Source: Combretum micranthum (Eukaryota > Streptophyta > Magnoliopsida > Myrtales > Combretaceae). From it: DNA of 64,000 nt. The DNA is taken from positions 2,542,001-2,606,000 of the forward strand of contig JAMXBD010000012.1 in NCBI GenBank assembly GCA_024138025.1, given 5' to 3'. The position numbers and the translations under genes are program-made. The notes under the pieces are model-generated. The model did no database searches. It was not told where the DNA came from and was given only the letters and a program-made list of their open reading frames with translations. Numbering within the stretch: the stretch's first letter is position 1; every line of letters starts with the position of its first letter. This document shows, piece by piece, positions 51,009 through 61,844 of the stretch.

Positions 51009-51560
51009 AAAATAACTATATAAATATGTATATATTAATATATGAAGTGAAGCAATCAACGAGTTTAGAAAGATAATTGTGTAGTAAACACCACATCGGT
51101 CTCTTATATCTATAGAAAAATAGGTAAACTAGTGGGGTTTGCTTATCATGCTATATTTTTACTTTAAGATAGATGTAGTGCCCTTTTTTCTTTATTTTAT
51201 ATCATTTTCCATAGCCTAGGTCCATGGCAGGATAAACATACTCTAATGGAAAGAAGTCCAGAGTAGGCCCAATGTGAGGCTTACAAGTGTTGTTGTGATT
51301 GAGTCTAATTTGTTTGCCTTTATTGACATGGTCCTAAAGATTGTAAGAGTCCAAAAGCTTGAATAATTGAGCTCTTCATAGAGATAAGAAAACGAGGAAA
51401 AAGATTAAATCTAGTAAATCCACCTAATAATCAATTAAAATTTTTCAGTGCATTGTTCGGATGCCACTGTTATTATCCTTGGACCCATGGAACTTTCCTT
51501 AGCATTATTACCAGTCCCCACCCCTTAAATTGTGTACCTCTCATTGCTCTAGGAATTGTA

Positions 51561-52600
51561 AAAAATATTCAACAGGCATGATATACTATACACTGGAGTG
51601 AATGATAGACAAGTATTAAAATAGTTTAAACAAGCACTAGAATTAATAGATGGCTTTCATAGGACTACTCATATGAAAAAATTTTACTAATATTTATATA
51701 TCATTAATCATTTCACGTTATGTCGCATGCTCAATGAGTGTTTTGTCCAGAGCAACGGAAGGACAGCTTTTTTCCCAACCCGTTGCAATTGCTAAGTGAG
51801 GCCTGCCTCAAGTGTAAAAATAGAGTTCATAAAATATTATGTGCACACTATAAGAAATTTCCCCTTCATGGCAAGCAGATGATTCTATTCCATATACCAA
51901 AAAGATTATGCAGCGTTTCCTAATATATCCTAAACTTCTAGTAATGTCTTTTGATATGTTTTTAAGTTAGAGAAATAAATAAAAATTTGAAACATTAACC
52001 TATCTCTCTCTAGGCTCCTTTTCCTTGGGTTTTTTAACCACAATTTCACTTCAGAGCATCGATGTGGATAGAAAAGAGCAAAACTCTAGCACGAAGCCAT
52101 CGAATTTCTTGATTGTTCTTATGAAAATTGCCTTGTAGTTAGATATTTCCTGGCCATCCTTCACCGCGTACGTTAACCCAATTTTTATTTTTCTCTTTTG
52201 CATTACATTAATTCACAAGTTGGATGCCTGCTCAAGACCCTTTTCTTGTTGCATTGGACCCCATCAACTATATAATACACACACGGACGACCGTTGGTAT
52301 TTGGTAATTCCATGGAAGTGCAAAATCTGCTGTATCCTGGCAAATATTCACGAGAATTGAGATATTATACGCAATGTTTTTTTAAATCTATACAGATGAT
52401 AATAAAAATTTGATATATATATATATATATATATCAAATTCTTATCTTTTTATATCAATCACTTTAATAAGTACGTGCTATATGAAACTTTTCTTACCTC
52501 TCTCGCCAACTGGACTTAAAATCATTTGTTCACTAATTAAGGGCAACCAAATGTAGTTCTACCTGTCCACATATATTTAATTATTGTACAACCGCAACCG
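51561..52600. other. Upstream region of GDSL gene 2
   Basis: AT-rich, with no repeat structure resolved apart from the palindrome at 52407-52440. It should hold the promoter; a CATATATTTAATTA box at about 52570 is the nearest TATA-like candidate (about 110 bp before the ATG at 52680). Confidence 0.4.
52407..52440. repeat. Perfect 34-bp palindrome, AATTTGA(TA)10TCAAATT
   Basis: Reads identically on both strands. It lies about 240 bp upstream of the gene 2 start. Confidence 0.9.
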
Positions 52601-52679
52601 TTCATCACCTTAGCCTATGTGGTCCTTAATAAAAGCTCATAGCCATAATGTTGCTTGGAACATTGTCTTAGAAATCAAC

Positions 52680-55600
52680 ATGCAGAAGTTACCACATGTC
52701 TTCCTGGTTGCTTGCTTGATGTCCACATTATCTTTTGCGACACCAGTCTCATCAAACCCCCACAAGTACGAGGCCATTTTCAACTTTGGAGACTCGCTTA
52801 GCGACTCTGGTAACTTCCTTCGTTCGGGTGCAATAGCATTTCCAGTCATTGGAAAGCTCCCATATGGAGTGACGTATTTCAGACGGCCAACCGGCCGTTG
52901 CTCAGACGGTCGTCTGGTAGTTGATTTCATAGGTATCCTTTTACGTTTTTTTTTTAACTTGCTATTACTCTTTTAGTAAGCAAATCCTCAAAGTTTGATA
53001 ATGCATAACGATCTATGAATGGTGGCCCATAAAAAATTTTAAATTGATGTGATGGTTTCTTTTAACAATTAGAGAGAATTATTCTAACACCATAAGTAAA
53101 CATTGACACCAATAACTTTTCTATTCGTCTATACTAACCAAACAACGGAAATGTGGTGATAACTTGTAGTTCCATCATACCTTTGATAATGCAAATGATG
53201 CTTGGAAGTTACTTTTGTATTGATAAGACCATTCACTATTTCTTGAAGCTTGATCTCTCCCCCATACAAACCATATAGCCAAGAGAAACTATGAATTAGA
53301 ATAGACAAGTTTGCCCCACCCATGAGTAAATATTTCATAATAGTCTTATTAGACTATACATCTTTCTTAGTATATCGAGACAATAGGTAGGAGCATCAAC
53401 TAAAATATTCTAGAGCTACAAAGATAGTTATTAAATCATTTTTATTACATTAAAATATTTCTCCTAGAGTAGTTGTTAATACGAATAATAAAAACTCTAT
53501 TATGACCATTTATGTACATTCAATGTACTCCACGAATAAAGGAATGCATAGAGTTGATTATAGTAAAATAAGAAATTGAAAGTTTTCATTCAAGTTGTTC
53601 GTTTAGAAATTTCATGAAAAGATAATCATAGGTCATTTTCTTCATTCAAATGATAGGGTTGTTATGCCCATTACTAAACTTGTTTAAAAGATGAAATATA
53701 ACCAAGGAATATCTTTTTTATTAGAAGTTGTATCGATCATCAAAAGAAGATTTAGGCCAAAAATTAGGATATATCGGGGAAAATAAAACTTCCATCAAAG
53801 GGAAGCATATGAAAGGCTTTCATAAATATTCTCATAGAATCTAGAATGATAGACAATCGTACAATTTTATAATGAAATTGAATGCAAAACATTTATAGTA
53901 TGTTCCCTCAAGATGAATAGTTATTCATTTCTTTTTCATTCTACGTAAAATTCCTATTTTCGTACTCACTTGAGGGGAATAAATTGTTATTATGTAAAAT
54001 AATGAAAAGCAATTTATGTTCTCACACTCATGAATTGTTATTCAATAGTTTTATTTTCTAATTTTCTCATAAATACTCTTATTTTGAAAATATCGTCTAT
54101 ATAATTATCCACTCTATATAATACAAATAAGAGGCATTATTGAATTTTTATCTTTTACTTCAATAATTACTATTTGATTTTTTATATCAAATGAACATTG
54201 TAATAGTCATAACAACCTATTATGTTCCTACTAAATTGGAATTCAATTCTCCTCTTGTTACAATAGGCAAACTCAGTCAAGTCATTAATGAATTAGAAGC
54301 AGTTGTCTAGGAATATAATACTGGTTTGTGAACTATGTGTATAAATTGATTATATATAAATCTTGCAGCTGAGGCATTTGGAATACCACATCTTCCTCCG
54401 TACCTCGAAAAAAGCAAGATTGTGAAAAATGGGGTAAACTTCGCAGTGGCTGGTGCCACAGCATTGGAGCCACGGTTCTTCTATGCACAGAAAATTGGAA
54501 AACTCTTGTGGACCAATGACTCCTTAAGCATGCAATTGGGATGGTTTAAGAAGCTCAAACCTTCTCTGTGTATCAAAAAACCAGGTAAAATGTGGGAACC
54601 AAATAATTTCCAAGCTTGTTTTATATTTTATTTTCTTAAATGAAAAATTTAAGCAGCTTTGGCTCTAGTCACCACCACATCATAAAACACTTAAGCAGGG
54701 CACTTAAAGATTTTCCATTAACACAATCTCAAATAGGTAATCGTAACTTGACCACGCATTTTCTAACAAACCTAACTCGTCCTTACCAATTTAGAGATCT
54801 TGTATAGGCGATTGTCACTTTAATTACCAATACACTTATTATGGCTTTTTTTAATGCGGTCCAGAATGTGATGGGTTCATGAAGAAATCACTGTTTATAG
54901 TTGGAGAGATCGGTGGGAATGACTACAATTATCCATTCTTTGCTGGCGCAAGCATTAAACAGCTTAAGACTTTAGTGCCTCTTGTCGTTGGAGCAATTAT
55001 TAATGCCATCACTGTACGTGTTGAAGTTCACAAGCCCCATCTTTCCAAACATTTGTCCTCTTTATCATGACATTATTGATTTTTTCTTCTTTGTTGGTGG
55101 ATTTAAAATACTCTGTAGACACTCATTGAGGAAGGGGGAGCAATAAATGTAATGGTTCCGGGAAATCTGCCGATAGGTTGCTCCGCCGTGTACATGACAT
55201 TGTTTCAGAGCCCTGATAAAGCTGATTATGACCCAAAAACTGGTTGCTTAAAGGCATATAATGCTTTTGCAAAGTATCACAACAACAACCTTAAACAAGC
55301 CCTTCAAATGTTAAGACAAAAACATCCTCATACAAGAATCATTTATGCTGATTACTATGGTGCGGCCTCTCGTTTCTACCATGCTCCAAGGCACCATGGT
55401 ATGTACATTATTATTATTATTGCTTATACTTATATATATATATATATATATATGTATAGTTGTCAAAATTGCGAGTTACATATATGATTTTACGAGTTCA
55501 TAATTTTAGATTATTTTTTTTATTTAAAATGAATGCAAAATTATTTAGGTGCGGATTTTAAATAGAATTATGAATTTAAATATATTATTTTACACGTACA

Positions 55601-56825
55601 TGATTTTATCAATTTTGCACGATTATGTATGATTCTATTAATTCTATTCATTTTAGTGAATAATAAAATCGTCATTTTGATAAACATGCTTATATTATGG
55701 TATTATTAAAGCACAGCGAAACTTCATCCCTTTTATCCTTTGGCTAGAGGCATATATAACTAAATTGGTTCTTCCCTCGTTCGATTTTTATTAGCAATGA
55801 CAATGCAAATTGAATAATTAAGTGCGTATCACCATCAATTATTTAATATACGATCATTTCAACTAGTTGTGGGTAAACTTATTGACAAGTAATTATATGT
55901 GTAGGAATTGAAAAATTTATAAATTGAGTATATGAAACAATGTATTCAAATTAAAATTTTAGAGCAAAGGGACCGGGCGACGCCGATGGGTGTTTTTTTT
56001 TCCCTTTTTTCCTTCTTTTTGTTCTACCAGGCCCGCGCGCCCGCCGGCAGCCACCCCCACCCACTCCCCTCCACCACACCAGCTCCCACCACCCCCCCCC
56101 CCGGCGTCTTTCTTTTGTTCGGAAGATTTAGCCACTTTATTTTTATTTTTTATGATGCTTATGTGCCGTAAATACATGGCTATATCATATGACTTTTCTC
56201 ATTTCATGGATAAAGTAAATAATTTACATAAGATAATTACCTTATGAAAAAATAACTACAGTATATGAAGAATAACGGTGTTCAAAATCATAGAATTTGA
56301 AGCACTCAATAGATAACAAAATTACTGAACATAGATTACTCATATATTTTACATATATACCAAATAGCTTCAATATTCAAGGATAGTTTGAAAATAGTAT
56401 CGATATATTGGATTAATAGAAATCAAAATTGCTATTTTTGATCCCATGAAAATTAATTAATACAAAAGTAAGATAACAAATTTACACGTTACACTAAAAG
56501 AGGCCATTCTCTATCAAAAATTTCTTTTCTTCAATGTTGCCAAAACTACTTGATTAGTTTTTAACCAGCTAAATGTGCGATTGATACGCTTAATCTTCTA
56601 GGATTCTATGGAGGGACATTGAGAGCTTGCTGTGGAGGTGGTGGACCATTTAACTTCAACAATTCAGCAAGATGTGGGCATATTGGGTCAAGTGCATGCA
56701 ATAAACCATCAACTTTTCCAAACTGGGATGGAATTCACTTAACAGAAGCTGCTTATAACATCATTGCCAAGGGCTTACTCTCTGGCCGCTTTTCTTCTCC
56801 TCCTCTCATGCAATCTTTACAATAA
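52680..56825 (+). CDS. GDSL esterase/lipase (SGNH hydrolase), gene 2, five exons
   Basis: Exons by frame and GT-AG sites: 52680-52932, 54369-54584, 54865-55013, 55119-55398, 56602-56825. Total 1122 bp, 373 residues, intron phases 1,1,0,1 as in gene 1. The start at [20 protein letters not shown] gives a clean signal peptide; an upstream in-frame ATG at 52617 would add 21 residues. Catalytic residues: Ser39 in [12 protein letters not shown], Gly113 in [11 protein letters not shown], Asn175 in GEIGGNDYN, Asp342 and His345 in [12 protein letters not shown]. It also has [15 protein letters not shown] and [10 protein letters not shown]. It is a clear paralogue of gene 1, and more diverged from it than the pseudogene is. 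The substrate is unknown; ester hydrolysis in the secretory pathway is the family expectation. Intron 1 may hold a MITE and intron 4 a GC-rich island. Confidence 0.9.
53653..54221. mobile_element. Candidate MITE in intron 1 of GDSL gene 2
   Basis: Left end ATAGGGTTGTTATGCCCATTAC and right end (reverse complement) ATAGGTTGTTATGACTATTAC look like inverted terminal repeats. No gene inside; the target duplication is unclear. Confidence 0.4.
55970..56115. other. GC-rich island in intron 4 of GDSL gene 2
   Basis: About 145 bp with CCGGGCGACGCCGATGGG, then GCCCGCGCGCCCGCCGGCAG and a run of about 12 C, in an otherwise very AT-rich intron. No open frame belongs to a known family. It may be an insertion. 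Confidence 0.6.
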
Positions 56826-56835
56826 TTAATGATGG

Positions 56836-56883
56836 GCTCTCTCTCTCTCTCCTCTCTCCCCTCCCCCTCCCTCTCCCCCCTCA
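56836..56883. repeat. Pyrimidine tract (CT)n in the 3' UTR of GDSL gene 2
   Basis: CTCTCTCTCTCTC followed by CCTCCCCCTCCC runs, starting about 10 bp after the stop codon. Confidence 0.85.
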
Positions 56884-56981
56884 AATAGGTGTTTCTGTTT
56901 TCCAGCATCTTGGGCCATCTAAAGATTACATGAAAAGGAGTGTGTTCTCCCAGCTTGCTATTTTCCTTATGTCACTATGAA

Positions 56982-56986
56982 TAAAC
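56982..56986. repeat. Target-site duplication TAAAC (left)
   Basis: Same five bases as 61840-61844. Confidence 0.9.
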
Positions 56987-57227
56987 TGATCAAAAGAATC
57001 TTTATTTTTTCTTTTTTATACAAGCTCTCTTTTTATAGTATTTACAAGTATACATAAAAAAGATAAATATACATAAAAAGGAAATACATCTATTATATAT
57101 GGTATTACTATATTAGCTAATCTAAGTCTTTGGCTCCATTATACACGCTATTAATATATTAGCTAATCTAAATCTTTGACTCCAAAATTATAGGGATCAC
57201 AAGGAAGGTTCCTAACTCATGCCAACA
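56987..57227 (-). repeat. 3' LTR of the copia element
   Basis: 241 bp, TG...CA, alignable to 61599-61839 with about 30 differences by eye. Confidence 0.93.
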
Positions 57228-57371
57228 CTCCCCTTCAAGTTGGTGCAAAGATGTCTTCTATGCCTAACTTGCTAAGTGAGCTATGGAACACTTTGTTTGA
57301 AACACTCTTTGTAAGAATATTAGCTAGTTGCTCTTCTGACTTCATGAATGGGAACTGCACTATCTCCTCCT

Positions 57372-58013
57372 TTAATTTTTCTTTAATAAAGTGCTATCAA
57401 CCTCAACATGTTTTGTTCGATCATGTTGAACTGAATTTTGGGCAATTTCTATAGCAGCTTTATTATCACAAAATAATCTCATAGGAAGCTCAGGTGAGTA
57501 TCCAATTTCTTTCATCGGCTCTCTCAACAAAAGTTGTTCATATAGCCCTTTAGTCATGCTACAAAATTCAACTTCTGCACTAGACAAAGCCACTACCTTC
57601 TGTTTTTTGCTTCTCCATGTGACTAATTTTTCCCTAACAAAGGTCAAGTATCCAGAGGTCGACTTCCTATCTGTAATACTTCCAGCCCAATCTGCATTTG
57701 TATAACCATCTATACAGAGATGATTATGCTTCCTAAACATAAGTCCTTTTCCTAGTGAGGCCTTCAAGTATCGAAGAATTCACTTCACGGCTTCTATATG
57801 TTTTTCACTTAGATTATGCATAAATTGACTCACTAAGCTTACAGCATAAGTAATATCTGGTCTTGTATAAGATAAGTAAACCAATTTGCCCACCATTCGT
57901 TGATATCTTCCTTTATTTGTAGGAACCTGATCTGAATATTCTCTAAGCTTATGGTTTTGAATAATTGGAGTGTCCACAGGTTTACAATCAAGCATTCTTG
58001 TTTTTGCTAACAA
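57372..58013 (-). pseudogene. copia RNase H and end of RT
   Basis: Two pieces. 57780-58013 has RYQRMVGKLVYLSYTRPDIT, the RT/RNase H hinge typical of copia, then a stop where a Trp codon is usual (before ILRYLK). 57372-57767 has TNADWAGSITDRKSTSGYL and LFCDNKAAIEIAQN, with the acidic catalytic positions visible, ending near DRTKHVEVD. RNase H would remove the RNA strand during copying. Confidence 0.9.
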
Positions 58014-58049
58014 GTTAAGAATATACTTCCTTTTTTAAAGGAATATCCC

Positions 58050-58673
58050 CTATTTTGATCTTGTTACTTTGATTCCAAGAAAGTATTTAAGGCCACCAAG
58101 ATTCTTCATTTCAAATTCAGTTTCTAGATATCTTTGAAGCTTTGTGATTTCCTCATCATCATTTCCTATAATTATCATATCATCAACATAGATTATTAGT
58201 GTTGCTACCATCCCTTCCTGATGCTTCAGAAATAGAGTGTGATCTGAATTACATTGTTTATAATCATAATTCTTCATAGCCAAGATAAATTTTCCAAACC
58301 ATGCTCTTGGTGCTTGCTTTAACCCATATAATGCCTTCTCCAACTTACACACAATTCCTGTTTGTGAAGCAATGAAACCTGGTGGAACTTCCATGTACAC
58401 TTCTTCTTTTAAGTTCCCATGAAGGAATGCATTCTTTGCATCGAATTGGTGTAGTGGCCAGTCTAGAATTGTAGCTAGTGATAACAATATCCTGATTGTG
58501 TTTAATTTTTCTACTGGTGAGAATGTCTCTTGATAGTTAATGCCATATGATTGGGTGTATTCTGTTTGATGGAGAATACCCATTTGCATCCTACCACTTT
58601 CTTTTTTTTTTTTTTTTTGGTAAAGGCACGAGCTTCCAGGTGTTGTTTTTTCGTAATGTTGCCATTTCTTCAC
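58050..58673 (-). pseudogene. copia reverse transcriptase
   Basis: Contains ETFSPVEKLNTIRILLSLA, LHQFDAKNAFLHGNLKEEVY, KALYGLKQAPRAW and the catalytic IIYVDDMIII motif. The N-terminal part is continued in another frame (58591-59094, DPKWVKAISEEMATLRKN), which is separated from it by a frameshift at a run of about 18 T (minus: A). Ends with GLKYFLGIKV. The frame is broken again near 58014-58050. Confidence 0.92.
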
Positions 58674-59419
58674 TTATTGCTTTAACCCATTTGGGATCAT
58701 TCAAGGCTTCTTCTTCCGTATTAGGAATGCTCTCAAACGATAGTTGATGCACTAAACTTTTGAGTGGTTGTGATAACCCATTGATGTAGTTGGCAATTGG
58801 ATATCTTGCTTTGCCTTCTTCATGATTTGGTGTGTGTCGATTTGGTGGCTTGCCACGATTGTTCCTAAAAGGCAATTTATAACCAGGAGAGAGATCAAGA
58901 GATTGTACCTCTGATTTATTCTCAAGAGTATAGTCGGTTGGTACTAAACTGAGAGAGCTGCTTAAGAGAGAGCTGTTCTTGTGGAGACTACTTAAGAGAT
59001 AGTTGTTCTTTTGCTTGATTATATTCATTCCTAGTTTAAGTACTTCTTCCTTCTTGAAGATTCTCTTGAAGAAAAAACTCATTGGCTTCATCATGACAAG
59101 TTGAGAGGTTTAGCCACTTTTCCTAACCACTATTAGAATTCTGCTCTTCACCAGCTAGCTCCCCCTGAAGAGGAGAATGCGACTCTAGATTTTGAAAGAA
59201 CATTTTCGTTTCAAGGAAGGTAACATCCATCGTCACATAAAGGCACTTAGCACATGGATCAAAGCATCAGTGTCCTTTCTTATGTGTAGCATAACTCAAG
59301 AAGATGCAATGGATAGCACATAGATCAATTTTGGATCTTTCATTTTTATTGAAGTGGACGTATACTACACATCCAAATATTCTTGCAGGGAGCATTAAAC
59401 TTAAGGGCAAAGGTTCATG

Positions 59420-60010
59420 CTAAGCCAAGACTTGTAATGGAGTCTCAAAGTTTAATAACTTGGACGGCATGTCATTTAGCAAATAAATAGCAGTAGTCAC
59501 TGCATCTGTCCAATATCTCTGTAGTGCATTTGCTACTATCAAAAGTGCTTTGGCTGTCTCCAAAATATGATTATTCTTCCTTTCAAGAACACCGTTCTGT
59601 TGTGGAGTCTGAGCATAAGTTGTCTCATAGTATAGACCATGAGCTTTGAAATAATCTTGCAATTCTTTGTTAACAAATTCCCTACCATTATCAGAATGAA
59701 GTACTTGTAACTTAGCAGAGAATTGAGTTCTAATTATAGCATGAAATGTTCGAAATATTTCAACAACTTCATTTTTATTTTCCAGCAAATTTAGCCAAGT
59801 CATACGAGTACAATCATCAACAAAAATCACAAACTATTTTATTCCAGAAGAAATTGAAATAGGGGCAAGTCTCCAAACATCTGAATGAACTAACATAAAT
59901 GGTTTTTGACACCTTTTTTTAGATTATTAGGTAGGAGGCTCTATGAATCTTAGCCAAAATGCAAGACTCACATTTAAGTATAGTATCACTAATATTTGAA
60001 AATAATCTAG
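59420..60010 (-). pseudogene. copia integrase core and zinc-binding remnant
   Basis: The integrase core (59420-59830) has MIFVDDCTRMTW (first Asp), LQVLHSDNGREF (second Asp) and TPQQNGVLERKNN (Glu), the D,D,E triad. Upstream at about 59960 the remnant CESCILAKIH is the second half of the HHCC motif; the frame between them is broken. Confidence 0.9.
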
Positions 60011-60249
60011 GAAATAAATATTTCATATAAGAAAATAAAGGGTACGATGCCACAACCAAATTTCCCTTTCTCTATTATCATCTTTGGTAACTTTGTTTGC
60101 TTACCACTACTGAAATCTTCATGTAGTATAGCCCCTCTCATTTAGTATCATGACCAATAATCTCCTAGGTGAGAATATCTTGGAACAAACAAAATTTGGA
60201 TACATTAGTGCACAACAATTTAATTCCTCAGTAACTTGTCCAACTAAAG

Positions 60250-60480
60250 TTAATTTGTTTGAAAGAGATGGAACAAGAAGGGTGTTAGATAATTGTAATG
60301 TGGCGAGAAAGACACTTTTCTAGCCCCTGCCATAGGATATTTCTTGCCATTTGCATTTCTAATGCAAACCCGATTTGGTTTCGTAGTTTCAACAAAGTCT
60401 TGAGGATCAAAGGTCATGTGATCCATTGCTCCGGAATCAATGATCCAGCTTTGGTTACCCAATTCATTTTTAGCCAACAA
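60250..60480 (-). pseudogene. copia protease
   Basis: Has SWIIDSGAMDHMT, the copia aspartic-protease active site (D-S-G), followed by an IRNANGKKYPMAG segment. It sits between gag and integrase as expected. Confidence 0.85.
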
Positions 60481-60593
60481 ATAGTTTGTTATTACTGTAG
60501 AGGACTCCTTTTAAGGAATAAGATGAGGTTCATTAAGGGTTATCTCCACATTAGTAAGTGATGCACGACTTGTGTCTCGTTTCTTCTTTGCCT

Positions 60594-61539
60594 TTAATTC
60601 ATGCCACCAATCTGGATATCCATATATCTTGAAGCAGGTTTCTTTGTATGCTTCATGTTCCCACAATGAGTGTAACCACCTTCTTCAGTTTGAGTCTTTG
60701 TCTTTGTAGTAGAACCTCTTTTTCTATTAGTAAAAATCTGAAGTGTAGGTTGTTGCTGTGATTTTTGTCCTCTTTTGGATACCATTGCTAGGCTGGAAGT
60801 TGTGTCTTCTTTTCAACATCACCATTTATCTCTGATCTTCCTCACGTAAATATGCATAAGCCTACTCTACTGTAGGAAAGGGTTGTAACCGTAGTGCATC
60901 AACTCGAATGTTGTCAAAACGATCATTAAGTCCATCAAAAAAATTATAAACTCTATCTCCTTGCACCATAGAGTTATATTTTTGCTTATCAACCTCACAT
61001 TTCATGGGATTTGGGCATCTAAAATCAATTTCTCTCCAAAGTCCTTGAAGAGTATTATAGTATGTCTCAATTGACCCTCCATTTTATCTTAGCCTTAATA
61101 CTTTTCTCTTAAGATCATAAACCTATGAAGTGTTTGTGCCATCAAAAAATGTTGTGGCAATAGCATCACACACATCTTTAGCAGTTAGAAATCTAATATG
61201 ATTGCCAATTAAGGTTGGATCCATAGAATTAATTAGCCACTCTTTAACAATTGCATTCTCTATTCTCCATTTTCTAAATAATGGATCTGTTTTTTAGGGC
61301 TTTGGTAAATCTCCATTGATGTACCCCAATTTGTCTTTGGCAGTGATATACATCTCCATCACCTAAGACCAAATTCCATAGTTTTTATCATCCAGTTTGA
61401 TGTCAATTGAAATAATAACAGGATCGTTAGTTATTAGTATTGGTGTTTGGTTTAACATCGGTGATATTCTTGATATCAAATCACCAAGAACTAAGGGTCC
61501 TATTTGTGAGTTTCCAGTGGAGGGTGTTTGATCCCCCAT
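60594..61539 (-). pseudogene. copia gag with several stops
   Basis: Starts MGDQTPSTGN at 61539. It has SIDIKLDDKNYGIWS, VMEMYITAKDKLGYINGD, FRKWRIENAIVKEWLINSM and YNTLQGLWREIDFRCPNP, then DRVYNFFDGLNDRFDNIR. These are copia UBN2-type gag signatures. Premature stops occur after NYGIWS, DLPKP, and GTNTS. The zinc-knuckle region near 60600-60700 is degenerate. Confidence 0.88.
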
Positions 61540-61578
61540 TGATATTTCTTCTTTTATTACTCTTATCTATAGGTTCTA

Positions 61579-61598
61579 GAGCGGTTGCTCTGATACCA
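61579..61598 (-). other. Primer binding site of the copia element
   Basis: Minus strand TGGTATCAGAGCAACCGCTC, directly next to the LTR start at 61599. Confidence 0.9.
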
Positions 61599-61839
61599 TG
61601 ATCAAAATAACCTTTTTTTTTCTTTTTTTATACAAGCCCTCTTTTATAGTATTTATAGGTATACATAAAATAGACAAGTATACATAAAAAGGAAATACAT
61701 CTATTATATACGGTATTACTATATTAGCTAATCTAAATCTTTTACTCTAATTATAGATGCAATTACTATATTGGTTAATCTAATTCTTTGACTCCAAGAT
61801 TGTAGGGACTATAAGGAAGGTTCCTAGCTCATGCCAACA
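61599..61839 (-). repeat. 5' LTR of the copia element
   Basis: 241 bp, starts TGATCAAAATAACC, ends GCCAACA. A TATAGTATTTATAGG-type word lies in its first third. Confidence 0.93.
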
Positions 61840-61844
61840 TAAAC
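61840..61844. repeat. Target-site duplication TAAAC (right)
   Basis: Same five bases as 56982-56986. Confidence 0.9.

Larger units (their letters stand above)
46140..51560 (+). repeat. Segmental duplicate of about 12.6-18.15 kb
   Basis: Homology continues past the pseudogene. 51215-51310 (GGATAAACATACTCTAATGG, AGAGTAGGCCCAATGTGAGG) matches 17440-17520, and 51370-51510 (GATAAGAAAACGAGG..., TATTATCCTTGG) matches 17970-18080. The copied unit is thus gene 1 from its second exon plus roughly 1.9 kb downstream. Confidence 0.8.
56987..61839 (-). mobile_element. Complete Ty1/copia retrotransposon, 4853 bp, coding region broken
   Basis: LTRs of 241 bp at 56987-57227 and 61599-61839 (both start TGATCAAAA and end GCCAACA). 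The 5-bp duplication TAAAC lies at 56982-56986 and 61840-61844. The PBS abuts the right LTR and a polypurine tract (AACTTGAAGGGGAG on the minus strand) abuts the left LTR, so it is minus-strand. Gag, protease, integrase, RT and RNase H occur in copia order. About 30 LTR differences by eye indicate an old insertion. It sits about 160 bp past the stop of GDSL gene 2, antisense to it. Confidence 0.95.

Noticed and set aside
52637..52930. 97-codon minus-strand frame over GDSL gene 2 exon 1
   Set aside because: Antisense shadow of the real exon, which carries the GDSL motif on the plus strand.
55932..56247. Pro-rich and Gly-rich frames on both strands
   Set aside because: They come from the GC-rich island inside intron 4 of GDSL gene 2 and conflict with the splice model.
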